A stretch of DNA of 64,000 nucleotides from Steromphala cineraria (Eukaryota > Mollusca > Gastropoda > Trochida > Trochidae). This document shows, piece after piece, positions 33,266 to 46,800 of the stretch. The notes under the pieces were generated by a model, which worked only from the letters and a program-made list of their open reading frames with translations, searched no databases and was not told the origin of the DNA. How positions within the stretch are numbered: position 1 is the stretch's first letter; every line of letters starts with the position of its first letter. A program made the position numbers and the translations under genes. The DNA lies in NCBI GenBank assembly GCA_916613615.1, contig OU744720.1:7605749-7669748 (forward strand), in the 5' to 3' direction.

Positions 33266-33731
33266 ACAAGTAAAAGACAAATATTATGGATGACAACTTC
33301 TTTATTGTAGGTTACAATGTTCCTGGGCTTAGTTTCCATACCATTCCTTGAATGGCGGAATGCAGGATACATCGATGTATATATATATAAGTTTATCGCT
33401 GGCTTCCTAAACTTTGTATATATATATATATAATACTGGTACATTGATGTGTCCTGCAGCATTCCACTATTCACCTTAAGAAGGGGCATTGATTTATTAT
33501 ATCCCAGAAACTTTGTGATCTACAATAATGAAGAAGTTGTCATCCATAATATCAGTGTATAAAATAGATATGAAACCAAGCCTGTCCTGAAAATTAATTA
33601 GTCAATTGCTTAGGGGAAAATAAAGAAAACTATTGAAAAGTTACCAGTCCTGACCAAAAAGTAACCAGTCCTGGCAAAAAGTAGCCAGTCAAGGACTATA
33701 TTTTAAACACTGATAATATTTGTCTTTTACT
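33266..33731. mobile_element. Nested foldback of the GGATGACAACTTCTTT family
   Basis: Three nested inverted pairs: AGTAAAAGACAAATATTA (33269 on) with its inverse at about 33713-33731; ATTATGGATGACAACTTCTT with its inverse at about 33531-33550; GGAATGCAGGATACAT with its inverse at about 33450-33467. Intergenic between STAM and SLC17 copy A. Confidence 0.6.
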
Positions 33732-34435
33732 AGTGATATAGAGGATACTAAAGGACCTCCTTTCAATTCTATTTGGTTTAAACGAGTTCATGTATTTGTA
33801 TAAAATGAGCGAAAGCGAGTTTGACACCAAATCATTGACGAGTTTAATATTAATAGTATGAAATTCAATGGAAGGAAGTTTTGTATTCTGTTTATTACTT
33901 GCCCAAAAAATCAAGCCAATTTGTCAACAGTTTGATGAAATAAAAATTTCTGCGACTTGGCAGACATTGTGACGGTGAGCTCACACTGGACGTCACGACC
34001 ACACACTACTGTGACATCATACTTGCATTGTGATATTACACTAGTTTATTATTGCCCTATACACTGTAATATATCTTACACGAGCAAGTAATAATAGTTG
34101 TTATGTTGCGCGTCCAATAGTAGGTCATCACACCAAATCAGATGGGAGATAAGTATTGGAAGATAAGTTGATTAATACTTTGAATGGTCATGAAGATAAC
34201 AAACCAGTAAAACTGTTCGAATTGATAAATCTTTTTTTTGTTTCATCAAAAGTACATTAGTCCTCCTGTCCTTTAGATGCTAGTAAGCTGCTATCACTGA
34301 TCACTTCACCATAGTGTGCACACATAATTTTATCTTATCTTATTGTGACAAATCTAGTTATCAGTACATTCATTACTTTAGTGTACTAAGATTTGCAGGT
34401 TGGTGGGAATGTAATTACAATTTCCTTTTAAGTTA

Positions 34436-34560
34436 TTATTATATTATTATATTATTATATTATTATATTATTATATTATTGTATTATTATATTATTATTT
34501 ATATAGCGCGCATATCCATGCACTCGTGGTTGCTCAAGGCGCTTACATTGTTATCCTTTT
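34436..34560. repeat. (ATT)n microsatellite and adjoining repeat tail
   Basis: TTATTA units run for about 65 bases, followed by TTTATATAGCGCGCATATCC and CTCAAGGCGCTTACATTG, a tail that looks like an interspersed-repeat fragment. Confidence 0.6.
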
Positions 34561-34829
34561 AATTATTTTATCAAAACTATTCATTTTCATTTCATAAATA
34601 TGTTTCATAAATAACTGTACACAAACATTTCCTTAATCAAAGTATTGTCTTGTTGTCACTGTATTTGCTATCAATATGTATCAACCTAGTGTTAATGAGA
34701 GATATTTATGCATTGTATATGATGATGAGTATGTTGATTTGTACTAATAACCTCATTAATTTTCATATTGTTGCATTAGACTGCGGACGCAAAGTGTAGA
34801 GAGGAGAAATCAGAGTCTACTGGGTCATT

Positions 34830-34893
34830 ATGTCTGGTGAAGTCAAAGATGAAGAAAAGAAACGTCTTGTGGAAAAGGATGAAGATGAAAATG
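34830..34893 (+). CDS. SLC17 copy A exon 1 (cytosolic N-terminus)
   Basis: ATG at 34830 starts [20 protein letters not shown], a charged cytosolic tail matching the paralogue's [19 protein letters not shown]. Donor GTAGGG, phase 1. Both copies keep E-x-x-R-L-V, which resembles but is not a canonical acidic dileucine sorting signal. A 5' UTR acceptor (TTGCATTAG at about 34780) may precede it. Confidence 0.85.
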
Positions 34894-37800
34894 GTAGGGA
34901 AAAGCGCTACCTGGAAATTTAAGTTCTTTAAATCCACTACAGGTAAGCGAGTTGTTGGAGTCACATAGCCCAACTATAGGAAAGGTGGCATGTTATAGAG
35001 GATGACTCATGTTATCTTTGAGAGGCATTTTAAAAGTAGGAATGACAATAATGCTGAGGAATATATGGATGACAACTTCTTTGCATACAATGAACAAAGA
35101 AGTTGTCATCTTTTACCTCTGCATTATTGACTCATATTTGTTCGAAAATATCATTTTAACACTAATCAGTTCAGGTGGGGAGAGCCGGAGAGGTAATAAG
35201 TCTGAATACAGATAATGAGGTACACCAATAAGCCAAATGTAATGCTAGAGACTTATGTAAAGCGGATAGAATATAAAACCTTGATGTTAGTGTTTTAAAG
35301 GTTATTTTAACTATTCGTGTAAATTTGATTTGTGAATTTGGATTCTGCACATATTTAAAACTGTTAGATTAGGCCTATCACTTTAAATCTAATAATTGTC
35401 AAATGAGATATTTGGCGTTCAAGTTAATAAGTGAAATGTTTTGAATGAATATAGTCATAGTTATCTAGGAAATCAACCAACTACTAATTGCACCAGGAAC
35501 CAATGAAATTCAGTGTTTATTGTCGTGACACCTCAAAGGGACAGTCCTATCTGTTTTTCTTTTATTGATACAAAAGTCAAGAGCTCACAGTGAAGAATTC
35601 TATTCTTTGTCAAATTTATAAATCTAGAACAACTAAAGTGTTACCCCCACTAATATGAAAATAAGAATGAAATAATCATGTCATAATTATAAAGGTATAA
35701 ACGGCACATACTCTTGAAGTTTGTTTCCACATAAAATACCCAGATAGGACTGTCCCTTTAAGTGGGTGGAGAAGGAGGACTAAGGGGACCCCTTTTAAAA
35801 TTCAAAAGGACAATGCTGCATGTTAATTGGATGAATCATCTCTTTTGAATTTTCTTGAGCAATCTTTGATCTACATCTGCACCATCTGCATACTTCTAAG
35901 TTGGAACATTTGCAGCAATCAACAAAAAAATGTTTCTTTTTTTCCAGTACCATGTCAGTTCATCCAGGCGCGACATGTGCTGGCTCTGTGGTCTTTCATA
36001 GGATTCTTCAACGTTTACTGTCTGAGAGTAAACCTCAGTGTGGCGCTGGTTGCCATGGTGAAGTCAGTGAACCACTCCTACAGCAACGAGTCCGAGGGAA
36101 CAGAATGTAAGGCACCAGGGGGAGCTGTCAACTCTACAGAACCAACAGTGAGAATATTATTTACCCTCATTTTAATTGCTTGATGTTTCCGCGGCCATGT
36201 TGGCGTTCCCATTCGTTTGTGAAGCATAACTCTGAAACTACTTAACCAATCTTCACCAACTTTGGTATACATCCTCTTAATATCATATTGGGGTGTCAAC
36301 ATCTTTTCTGTTTTCAATTTATCGTTTCAATGGCAATAGTTAGGACTGTCATTTTGAAGGGAATCTGGGTTAGTTTTCAGAGCATAACTCTGAAACTACT
36401 GGACCAATCTTCACCTTTGTGATTAGTAGAGTTCATCCTTATGATTTTTCCTATTTTCATGGCCCTAATATGACAAAAACTTACAGTTTATGTTGTTTTT
36501 TACAAAGAATATGCTTTTTATTTGAGTTAAAGAAAACTGAAAAAAAATTTCAAAAACAAAGCTGAAATGATGTATGGAGAGACATCTGTTTTTACTTTCT
36601 AGTTCCTTTCTAAAGAGTTAGACATTATGTTTAGATTTTATATATAACTGTTTCTTATTCAAAAGTCAATTAAATCCAACTGTATGTTGATGTTTCAGAT
36701 AGAAGGAGAGTTTGAGTGGAGTGAGACTACGCAGGGAATCATTCTGGGCTCTTTCTTCTACGGGTATATCCTAACTCAGGTCGGCATAACTTCTGAACTA
36801 TATCCTCAAACCCTCTAAACTTTGAAACAGTAGACATTGCAAAACATTGTTGGCAATTCACTAGTTAAAGTTCTAGAGTTAACTTATCATAGTACTTGTA
36901 TTCAGTGATTTCACACTTGATACTAATGATGATATAATTCAGCATTAATGATTAGTGAGACATTTGTTGAACTTGAAATGTATACAGATATGTTTATAAA
37001 TATCAGTTCTACTGTGTAACTCAAGCCAATATAGGCAAGACGATTTCAAAGCATGAAATAACTTCCTGTGTCCATGATAAATCTACCAGTGACAGTAGTA
37101 ACAAGCTACTATTGATAAATGTGAGACCTTCCCATGTATTTATATTTGTGAGACTACCAGCTGTGTCATGTGTTTTGCATATAAATGCCATTGTAGGTGA
37201 TTAATTGATTAAGGTGAGGTTAACCCTTTGCCTGATCAGGTTAAACAATCTGTGTGTCTGAATGCCTTTATACCTAATTTCACCTTTGACTGACAAAGAC
37301 ATCACTGTAAAATTATATAATTTGACAATAATGATTTGCTGCTACTAATGACTTTCAGATAGATATCCATGTCTCAGAATGTTTTCTTTAAACACTGAAG
37401 AGAGTTTATCATGCTATTCAAATAAAATAAAAAGTTGGCACACCATGATAAAATCACTTGTCCAAGTGGGGGAGAAAGGCAATCTCACATGCTTTATGAA
37501 GACTGACAAATTCTCATAACTCAGAGCTATAACCTTAAAGGCACGACTTGATGAGCTTTCATCTGCCCTTTTGAATGTTAGCATAGCGAGAAAACAAATT
37601 ATCATGTAAAAATCATATATAAGTAAACAGGAAAGTCCTCCTGAATTTCATTTGCACAAAAAATACCCTGCTTGAATGGTCCCTTTATGTGATGTTTTCA
37701 GGTACCAGGAGGGTTTCTAGCGGGAAAGTTTGGGGCCAAGAAGCTGCTCGGGTTCGGAATCCTCTGTACATCAGTCCTCACATTGTTGACACCCCTAGCG

Positions 37801-40800
37801 GCCCGGGCGGGTCTTGGAGTCCTTATTGCGGTCAGAATACTGGAGGGCATCGGGGAGGTGAGTCTTTTAAGTCTTTCAACTATCCTTGCTGACACCCCTA
37901 GCGGAGTCCTTATAGCGGTCAGAATACTGGAGGGCATCGGGGAGGTGAGTCTTTTACGTCCTTCAACTATCCTTGCTGACACCCCTAGCGGAGTCCTTAT
38001 AGCGGTCAGAATACTGGAGGGCATCGGGGAGGTGAGTCTTTTACGTCCTTCAACTACCCTTGCTGACACCCCTAGCGGCCCGGGTGGGTCTCGGAGTCTT
38101 TATAGCGGTCAGAATACTGGAGGGCATCGGGGAGGTGAGTCTTTTACGTCCTTCAACTATCCTTGTTGACACCCCTAGCGGCCCTGGCGGGTCTCGGAGT
38201 CCTTATAGTGGTCAGAATACTGGAGGGCATCGGGGAGGTGAGTCTTTTACGTCCTTCAACTACCCTTGCTGACACCCCTAGCGGCCCGGGTGGGTCTCGG
38301 AGTCTTTATAGCGGTCAGAATACTGGAGGGCATCGGGGAGGTGAGTCTTTTACGTCCTTCAACTACCCTTGCTGACACCCCTAGCGGCCCGGGCGGGTCT
38401 CGGAGTCCTAATAGTGGTCAGAATACTGGAGGGCATCGGGGAGGTGAGTCTTTTATGTCCTCCAACTACCCTTGCTGACACCCCTAGCGGCCCGGGTGGG
38501 ACACGCTAACCACTGTGCCCCAGACACTTTTAATCGAGAAGTATTGACTGTTGCAAGAAAGTATCATCTTAAAGCTCATCAACGTTTTAGAGTGACAATA
38601 GAAATGTTTGAATTCGCAATTGTGATCGAAAAGCGGATAATGACCTTCATCAATCAGTCAAACGTCATTTTGGAAACTTATCAAAGCATTCAGAAAGACA
38701 GTAACAAGTTGATATTGTTCGATAGGTTATATAAATAGTATCCATGTAAATTTGACATGTGCATTTGCCATGACTGTTTTATGATTTTCATTGAAAACAA
38801 GTACTGTATTTATCGTATATTGGCCATTTTTAGATGAATGGGAGAGATTTTCGGAATTCGTATCAAAGCAAAATTATATATGATGAAATGAGTGCTCTTT
38901 AACTAACACTTCAAAGAGTTTGTCAAAGTGTTTACCCTCTTAATTGTTGCCCAGACAGAAAGCTGTAGGTTGTTAACAAGTTGACTGGTCCTTTTAGCAT
39001 TCAGGGTTTGTATGAGACTCATCCTATGTGTTACCTCCAAAGTAGATCTCTGCGTTATGCTCCAACTTATACCCTGATATTCATCATGGCAAAACCCTTG
39101 TTTTGCTATACTGAGCAAGCCAATCATATGATTCCCTTTCAGCGATAGCGGCAACCTGGTACCTGGGCCTTGTTCTGCGTGCTCATTGTAGCCCATGCAG
39201 AATGATAATGTGATTCAAATTAACCAATGGGAGTGCTATTAGATATATATCTTATGAATCGCTGCAAGCTCTGGCTAAGCTTGCAAGCAGCGTTTAATAC
39301 GATTTTCATGAGAGGAATAACAAGATAACAATGAATGGAGTTCAAAATAGTTTGGATGAAAACAAACAAAAATGACAATAAATATTATTATGTGAGCGTA
39401 ATTTTCCGGCAATCCGATTGGTCGAGAATCGGTCACGTGACAGTCGACAGAAAGTGATATTGACTTGACCCCCGTGACCCCGAGTCCGACCAAAAGTGAT
39501 ATTGACTTGAGTTACTAAAAATAGAACCGATGACGTCAAACCGTTGTTTCATGACGTCATGCTATTGTTATCATGACGTCATTGACCCGTTCTTGGCAAC
39601 AATCGAGCCGAAATGCCGCTCATACCTGTAGTTCTCTGTTTCTTTTTCGTTTTTTAACCGAGACATAATAAAACAATTATAGACTGGTGAATTCGGTCAA
39701 TACCTGTTTTTATAGACCCGAGGAAAACCATATCGACCTCGGACTTCGTCCTCGGTCAATATTGTTTTCCTCGGGTCTATAAAAACAGGTATTGACCTCA
39801 TCACCAGTCTATAATTGTATAGTGTTTTTCTCTTGTAACCAACTGTCAGTGATATCAAGGTATAAGTTGAGCATAACATAGAGACATACCAATACACTGA
39901 TGTAGCAGGATGTTTGAGACTAGGTTTGTCTCACTATTTGATAGCTTATATATAACACTTTTTGTTGCAGGGAGTGACGTTCCCGGCCATGCACGCAATG
40001 TGGGGACAGTGGGCCCCTATTATGGAGAGAAGCAAGTTGGCTGGATTTTCATATTCTGGTGTGTATCAACTGTCATAAATAAAAATTATTTTGAAGCATG
40101 ATTTTGATGACATGAGCAATATTCTGTACTGCTCAGTACTAAATACACCTACCGGTATATATATATATATACATATACAGCGTGACAACTGACATTCAAA
40201 ACTAACCTGAAGAAGCCAACATGGCTGAAAGCACTAGTTAGCTAAAATGAATGGATTTATGTTCCCAATTCCATAATTTTATTATATTTCATCTATACAT
40301 ATACATATATAATTATTACCCATATGGTTGAAAATAAGTAGTGACAGATTTTCAATATGAGCACATGTGCACATATCACTTTTGCCTGACAACAATTGTT
40401 GTAGCACAACTCCCGTATATTAACATCTGTGACATCATAAAACAATTGTTTGTGATGTCACTGTAGCTGGCTGTCGCAAGGGAAGCAGGCCATTTTCTGG
40501 ATATTTTTTAGAGAATAAAATGGAGTAGAATATGGTAATGAATATATTATCACCACTGGAAGTGTCATATGACTTTAATGAGACTAGTTCAAATTTCTGT
40601 ATAACCCTCTCTCTGGCTCAGGTAATACAAACATTCACGCTTGTTTAGAAAAAAGTCATATGACACACTTTCTCAGGTAATAATCTGTATATATATTGTA
40701 CCTGCAGGAGCCCAGCTAGGTGTTGTGTTCTCCATGCCCCTGTCTGGACTCCTCTGTGCCTCTCCCTGGGGCTGGCCCTCTGTCTTCTATGTGTTTGGTA

Positions 40801-43800
40801 AGTCCAATAGTAGGTTTATGGGAGCAAACTTTACTGAGTATTTGATGCAGAAAATGTCTGAAAGGATGTCTTTGTGACGCAGTAATTAGCTTATACAAGT
40901 ATTGAACCTTTTGATGAAAATCATATTTCGGTATGATTTTCATGACAAGAAGACATTATCTGTTTTAATTCATACCCGTAAAATCTAATCAACCTTTTAT
41001 CAACTATGTTACACGAAATTATTTTTTAAGGACTTCAAAGGTAGGAAATTGACTCCCAAAAATGAATACTCTGGGTCCCAAGGACTCTCAGTTTTAGTAA
41101 ACTATGTAAAACCCTGGTAATAATAATCTTTTTGAGTGAGAAATGTGAGAAATGTGAGAAATGTAAATAAAGTTAGAAAATTGTAATGCATATATGAAAA
41201 TTCATTATGAGGTTTTGATACAAAACAATAAATGAAGAAATATTTATTTGGAAATTTCTATTTTCACCTTTTCTAAATATTTTAGATTGAAAATATGTTA
41301 ACATCAATCAAACATTTGTAGGAAAAGTAGGAAAGATAACATTAAACAGATACCCTATTCAATGATGTTCAAGGATCATTGAATATGGCATCTGAGGAAC
41401 ATGGCATTATGTTCCTGTCAAAGTCACAGTCTCAGTTTTTCAAGGACAATATTTATTTACGCTAAGCAATAGTTCATCACCTACATCAAATTCCCTTGAT
41501 ATTTTCAAAACATTACAGATTAAGAAGAACAAGTTATGGTTAGTCTGCACCATAACGTTGCATTTCATGCAATAAAGAAGTTGACTATCCATAGTAACTT
41601 GTTCTTCTTCATCAACCAGCTTCTAAATGCTTCTCAAAGAAATTTCAGATTAGTGTTTGAATTCTAGCCCTTAACCACCTCATTTTGCAAGACTTAGTAT
41701 CAAGTGGATTTGCATTTGAGACTATCTGAAGTTATGTAATTGACAATTGACTGCAATGAAAGGCACATTTCATCTAATACATCAGCTAGTCTGATTCTAA
41801 CCTTTGGTTACATATTGTAAAGCCCAGACATCTTGTACAAAGGAAAACAAGAGCTTAGAAAGCAACATTTCAAAAGCCTATTTCAACTCAATATTTCGCA
41901 AGCTGTAACTACTCCAGTACCACTTTTAATCAGTAACTATGAATTTGAGCATTTGGTATCCTACTCTAATTCTCTTGGTACCCAGGTGCTGCGGGTTGTG
42001 TGTGGTTCATCATCTGGATGTTTATGATATACGAGACACCTGCAGAACACCCAAGGATCACCCAGGCGGAACGTGTCTACATCGAGAGTTCTATAGGCAA
42101 GAAGGAGGTAGGATAAATTTTGAGACTCTACTCAACAACTCAGAGGTGATTATGTTCATTAAAGATGCTGTATCATACTTGCAATATTTTTCAAAGTATT
42201 TTTAATGTATTCATTGTATTTTTAGAAAAATTTAGCGACCAACCTAGGGAAAATCGGACCAAAATTCAATAAATATGAGAAAATTTACCAAAATTACGGA
42301 AACGGCTGCCAACATAAAGGCGAATCAAGTGTGGCCATCTCACAACTTCCATGCTCTAAATGTACGCTTGAAAACCGTCTTTGTGGCGCACGACTAGATT
42401 TTCTTTTCTTTTTCTCCGAATAAAGTATTCGTTGCTGCTAAAGTTGATACCCATCGAACGCAAATACGCTAGTTGTGACACGGTGTAAATCCTACACTCG
42501 TAATGATTACGTCACCGAAAGTGGGTTTGTTAAATGCTATGCCCTTTCTACAAGGGGTACTGTGCTTTGGGCGTCGAAATAATTATGTTATTGTTGATTA
42601 AACAATCTAAATATGATATCAAAATTTCGACGAAAGATTTTTCTACAAAGTGATGTATTTCTTTTCTCAATAGCTAAATTTCAGCCTGAACCGCATGCAA
42701 GTATGAAACAGCATCTTTAAGTTTGCAGGCTGATGCATGATTCTGAGGTTCATTGACTTGCAGTATTCAGAAATGAGTATTTCATTGAAGTACTATAAAT
42801 GATCTATGAGCATAAAGTAACCAGTATGTTCCCGAAAGATGAAAATTTCTTAACTGTATTCAGAAATGACTTGGTCATTGACCAGTTGATGCAAATGGAA
42901 GAATCATGTGGAATAAGCTGTGTACATAAACTCAATATTGATATCTTGTTGTATATGAACAAGCCAGCCTCTGAGGCTAAAATGAACTAATGAAACTTGT
43001 GAAATCTAGGGACTTCATTAGATTTGTTATACATCTTTGTCATGTTGAAAATGCTCCCATATCTCATTCAGCACATACGCACCCCATGGCTCAAGATCTT
43101 GACCTCGGGGGCATTGTGGGGTATTTGTGGGGGTCACTTCGCCAACAACTGGGGTCAGTATACCTTCTTGACCTGTCTTCCCACCTTCATGAAGAGGATC
43201 CTTAAATTCAATATCCAGGACGTGAGTGATGAATCCTATATACTTGCCTGTATGAGAATTGACATTGATAGTTGAAGCAGGGCGGTGGGGGTTCAGGGTG
43301 GATCATTCTATGGGTTGACCCTATCAACTTTCTTTTAAAAACTATTTTGGAAAAGGAATACGGGTTGAACTGTCAGATCCCCTTCTCTGTCTACAACTGA
43401 TATATTTGAAAATATGATATTCCATGATTTTCATTGAAAATTATAAGTTATACCATTCAGATGCAGGGGACATAGGGATATATCAACCTCTGGCTTGATA
43501 TTACGCGACAAGCCAAAGGTGAGCTGCTTAACACCTTATGCCCCCCTGCGTCTGAATGGTTTAACAAATTTATCTTACCAAATGTTTAAACAAACCACAT
43601 ATATAAATATAAAAATAGAAAGAATAATTGCGAAAGTGCTTTGAGTATAGTTTGTTCAAGGCTACATATTGGTTATCATCACATTACTGCCGAAATGTAA
43701 TTATGCAAAACAATTTTCCCTTTTGGGACAAAAAATCTTATCTTAATGTCTTGTCAGTATAAAACCATAATATGATCTACATTTGCGATCACATTCCTGC

Positions 43801-46800
43801 TTGTGAGTTGTGAGTTTTTGTTTAAAGCAATATTTCAGCCATTAGCAGCATCAGTCCTGTTTGTATGTCTCTTGATGGATGTTTGTGTACTACAGGACGG
43901 CTTCCTGTCAGCTATACCGTACGTTGCCCTCTCCCTCACCATGATGTCAATAGGAGTCCTCGCTGACTGTATACGTTCAAGGAAGTACCTGTCAACAAAA
44001 AACACCAGGAAATTGTTGAACACTCTAGGTAAGAAAATAAGAAAATCTTTCTCTCCCAGGAAAGTTACTCAAGACACTTTTTAGCTCATCAGGACTGAAA
44101 GTCCAGATGGGCTTATGGCATGGCCCGTCGTCCGGCGTCCGTTCGTCCGTCCGTAATCTTTTGACACTTTCGACTTCTTCTCATGAACCATACACATTAG
44201 AGAGCTGAAATTTTGTGTACAAATACCTTAGCATATGGAGATTCTAATTTGTAACTTTGGTGACCCTGTGATCCCAAATAGAGTCACAGGGGTCACAACC
44301 TTAAAAACCTATTTTCATCTTCTTCTCCAGTTCTAAAAGGAGTAGAGAGTTAAAAATGATATGTGCAGACTCCTTGGACAATGGAGATTCTAATTTGTAA
44401 CTTTGGTGACCCTGTGACCCCAAATAGGGTCACAGGGGTCACAACCTTAACAACTTATTTTCATCTTCTTCTCCAGTTCTAAAAGTACTAGAGAGTTAAA
44501 AACGATATGTGCAGACTCCTTGGCCAATGGGGATTCTAAATTGTAGATTTCGTGACCCCATGACCCCAAATAGGGTCACAAGGGTCACAACCTTAAAAAC
44601 CTATTTTCATCTTCTTCTCCAGTTCTAAAAGGACTAGAGAGTTGAAAGTGATATGTGCAGACTCCTTGGGCATTGGGGATTCTAATTTGTAACTTTCGTG
44701 ACCCCATGACCCCAAATAGGGTCACAGGGGTCACAACCTTAAAAACCTATTTTCATCTTCTTCTCCAGTTCTAAAAGGACTAGAGAGTTGAAAGTGATAT
44801 GTGCAGACTCCTTAGACATTGGGGATTCTAATTTGTAACTTTGGTGAACCTGTGACCCCAAAATGGGGTCACAGGGGTCACAACCTTAAAAACCTATTTT
44901 CATCTTCTTCTCCAGTACTAAAAGGACTATAGAGTTGAAAATGATATGTGCAGACTCGTTGGCCAATCAGGATTCTTAATTGTAGATTTCATGACCCCAT
45001 GACCCCAAATAGGGTCACAGGGGTCACAACCTTAAAAACATGTTTTCATCTTCTTCTCCAGTTCTAAAAGGACTAGAGAGTTGAAAGTGATATGTGCAGA
45101 CTCCTTGGCCAATGGGGATTCTAAATTGTAGATTTCGTGACCCCATGACCCCAAATAGGGTCACAGGGGTCACAACCTTAAAAACCTATTTTCATCTTCT
45201 TCTCCAGTTCTAAAAGGACTAGAGAGTTGAAAGTGATATGTGCAGACTCCTTAGACATTGGGGATTCTAATTTGTAACTTTGGTGAACCTGTGACCCCAA
45301 AATGGGGTCACAGGGGTCACAACCTTAAAAACCTATTTTCATCTTCTTCTCCAGTACTAAAAGGACTATAGAGTTGAAAATGATATGTGCAGACTCCTTG
45401 GCCAATCGGGATTCTTAATTGTAGATTTCGTGACCCCATGACCCCAAATAGGGTCACAGGGGTCACAACCTTAAAAACCTATTTTCATCTTCTTCTCCAG
45501 TTCTAAAAGGACTAGAGAGTTGAAAGTGATATGTGCAGACTCCTTAGACATTGGGGATTCTAATTTGTAACTTTGGTGAACCTGTGACCCCAAAATGGGG
45601 TCACAGGGGTCACAACCTTAAAAACCTATTTTCATCTTCTTCTCCAGTACTAAAAGGACTATAGAGTTGAAAATGATATGTGCAGACTCCTTGGCCAATC
45701 GGGATTCTTAATTGTAGATTACGTGACCCCATGACCCCAAATAGGGTCACAGGGGTCACAACCTTAAAAACCAATTCTCATCTTCTTCTCCAGTTCCAAA
45801 AGGTCTAGAGAGTTAATATTGATATGTGCAGACTCCTTGGACAATGGGGATTCTAATTTGTAACTTTGTTGACCCTGTGACCCCAAATAGGGTCACAGGG
45901 GTCACAACCTTAAAAAACTATTTTCATCTTCTTCTCAAGTTCCAAAAGGTCTAGAGAGCTGAAATTATATGTGCAGACTCCTTGGCCAATGGGGATTCTA
46001 AATTGTAGATTTCGTGAACCGTAAAAACTTATTTTCATCATCATCTTTAGCTTCTAAAGGTCTATTGAGCTGAAAGACTGCATGTAGACTCCTTGGCCAA
46101 TTGGGATTCTAAACTGTAGGTTTTGTGACCCCATGACCCCAAATAGGGTCACAGGGGTCACAATCTTAAAAACCTATTTTTCTCCATTAGATGACAGTCT
46201 ATGGCAAATTTATTTCTCCTTGGATATTTTAGTGTGGACTTCTTTCACTGTCTAAAATTGTCGATCTAGAAAGTGTTGAATAATAATACATTAAATTTTG
46301 TTTTGTAATTTTTTTATAGTTTTTTTTGCAATAGGTAACATCAGTTTCTTTTTTAGCTCATCTTGCCTGTATAAAGCAAACTTGATATGATGCCTGATGA
46401 GCTACAGAGCCAATGGCTCTATTTTGTTACTCTGAACTGAAATGGTTACATTTTTGAAAAAAATAATCAATGTGTTCCCTTTTTAGCTCATCTGGCCTGT
46501 AAGGCCCGATGGGCTTATGGCATGGCATGTTGTCCGGCGTCCGGCCGTCCGTCCGTAAACTTTGTGGAATTTCGACTTCTTCTCCAGAACCACAAGGCCT
46601 AGAAAGCTGAAACTTTGTGTACATACTCCTTGACTAGTGAGGATTAAAAATTGTAGCTTTGGTGGCCCTGTGACCCCTAATAAGGGCCACAGGGGCCACG
46701 CCCTAAAAACCTATTTTCATCTTCTTCTCCAGAACCACAAGGCCTAGAAAGCTGAAACTTGGTGTACAGACTCCTTGACTAGTGGGGATTATAAATTGTA

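Larger units (their letters stand above)
28811..34779. other. Intergenic region between STAM and SLC17 copy A
   Basis: About 6 kb without a recognisable exon. It contains poly-T stretches (about 30090-30210), a nested foldback (33266-33731) and scattered short open frames with low-complexity, Phe/Ile-rich translations that I take as non-coding. Confidence 0.5.

Noticed and set aside
37783..38738. Overlapping short frames with PSGPGGSRS and RILEGIGE repeats.
   Set aside because: They are readthrough of the exon 4/donor tandem array in successive phases. Only the frame from 37702 to 38032 is of interest, as possible exon extension, not as separate genes.
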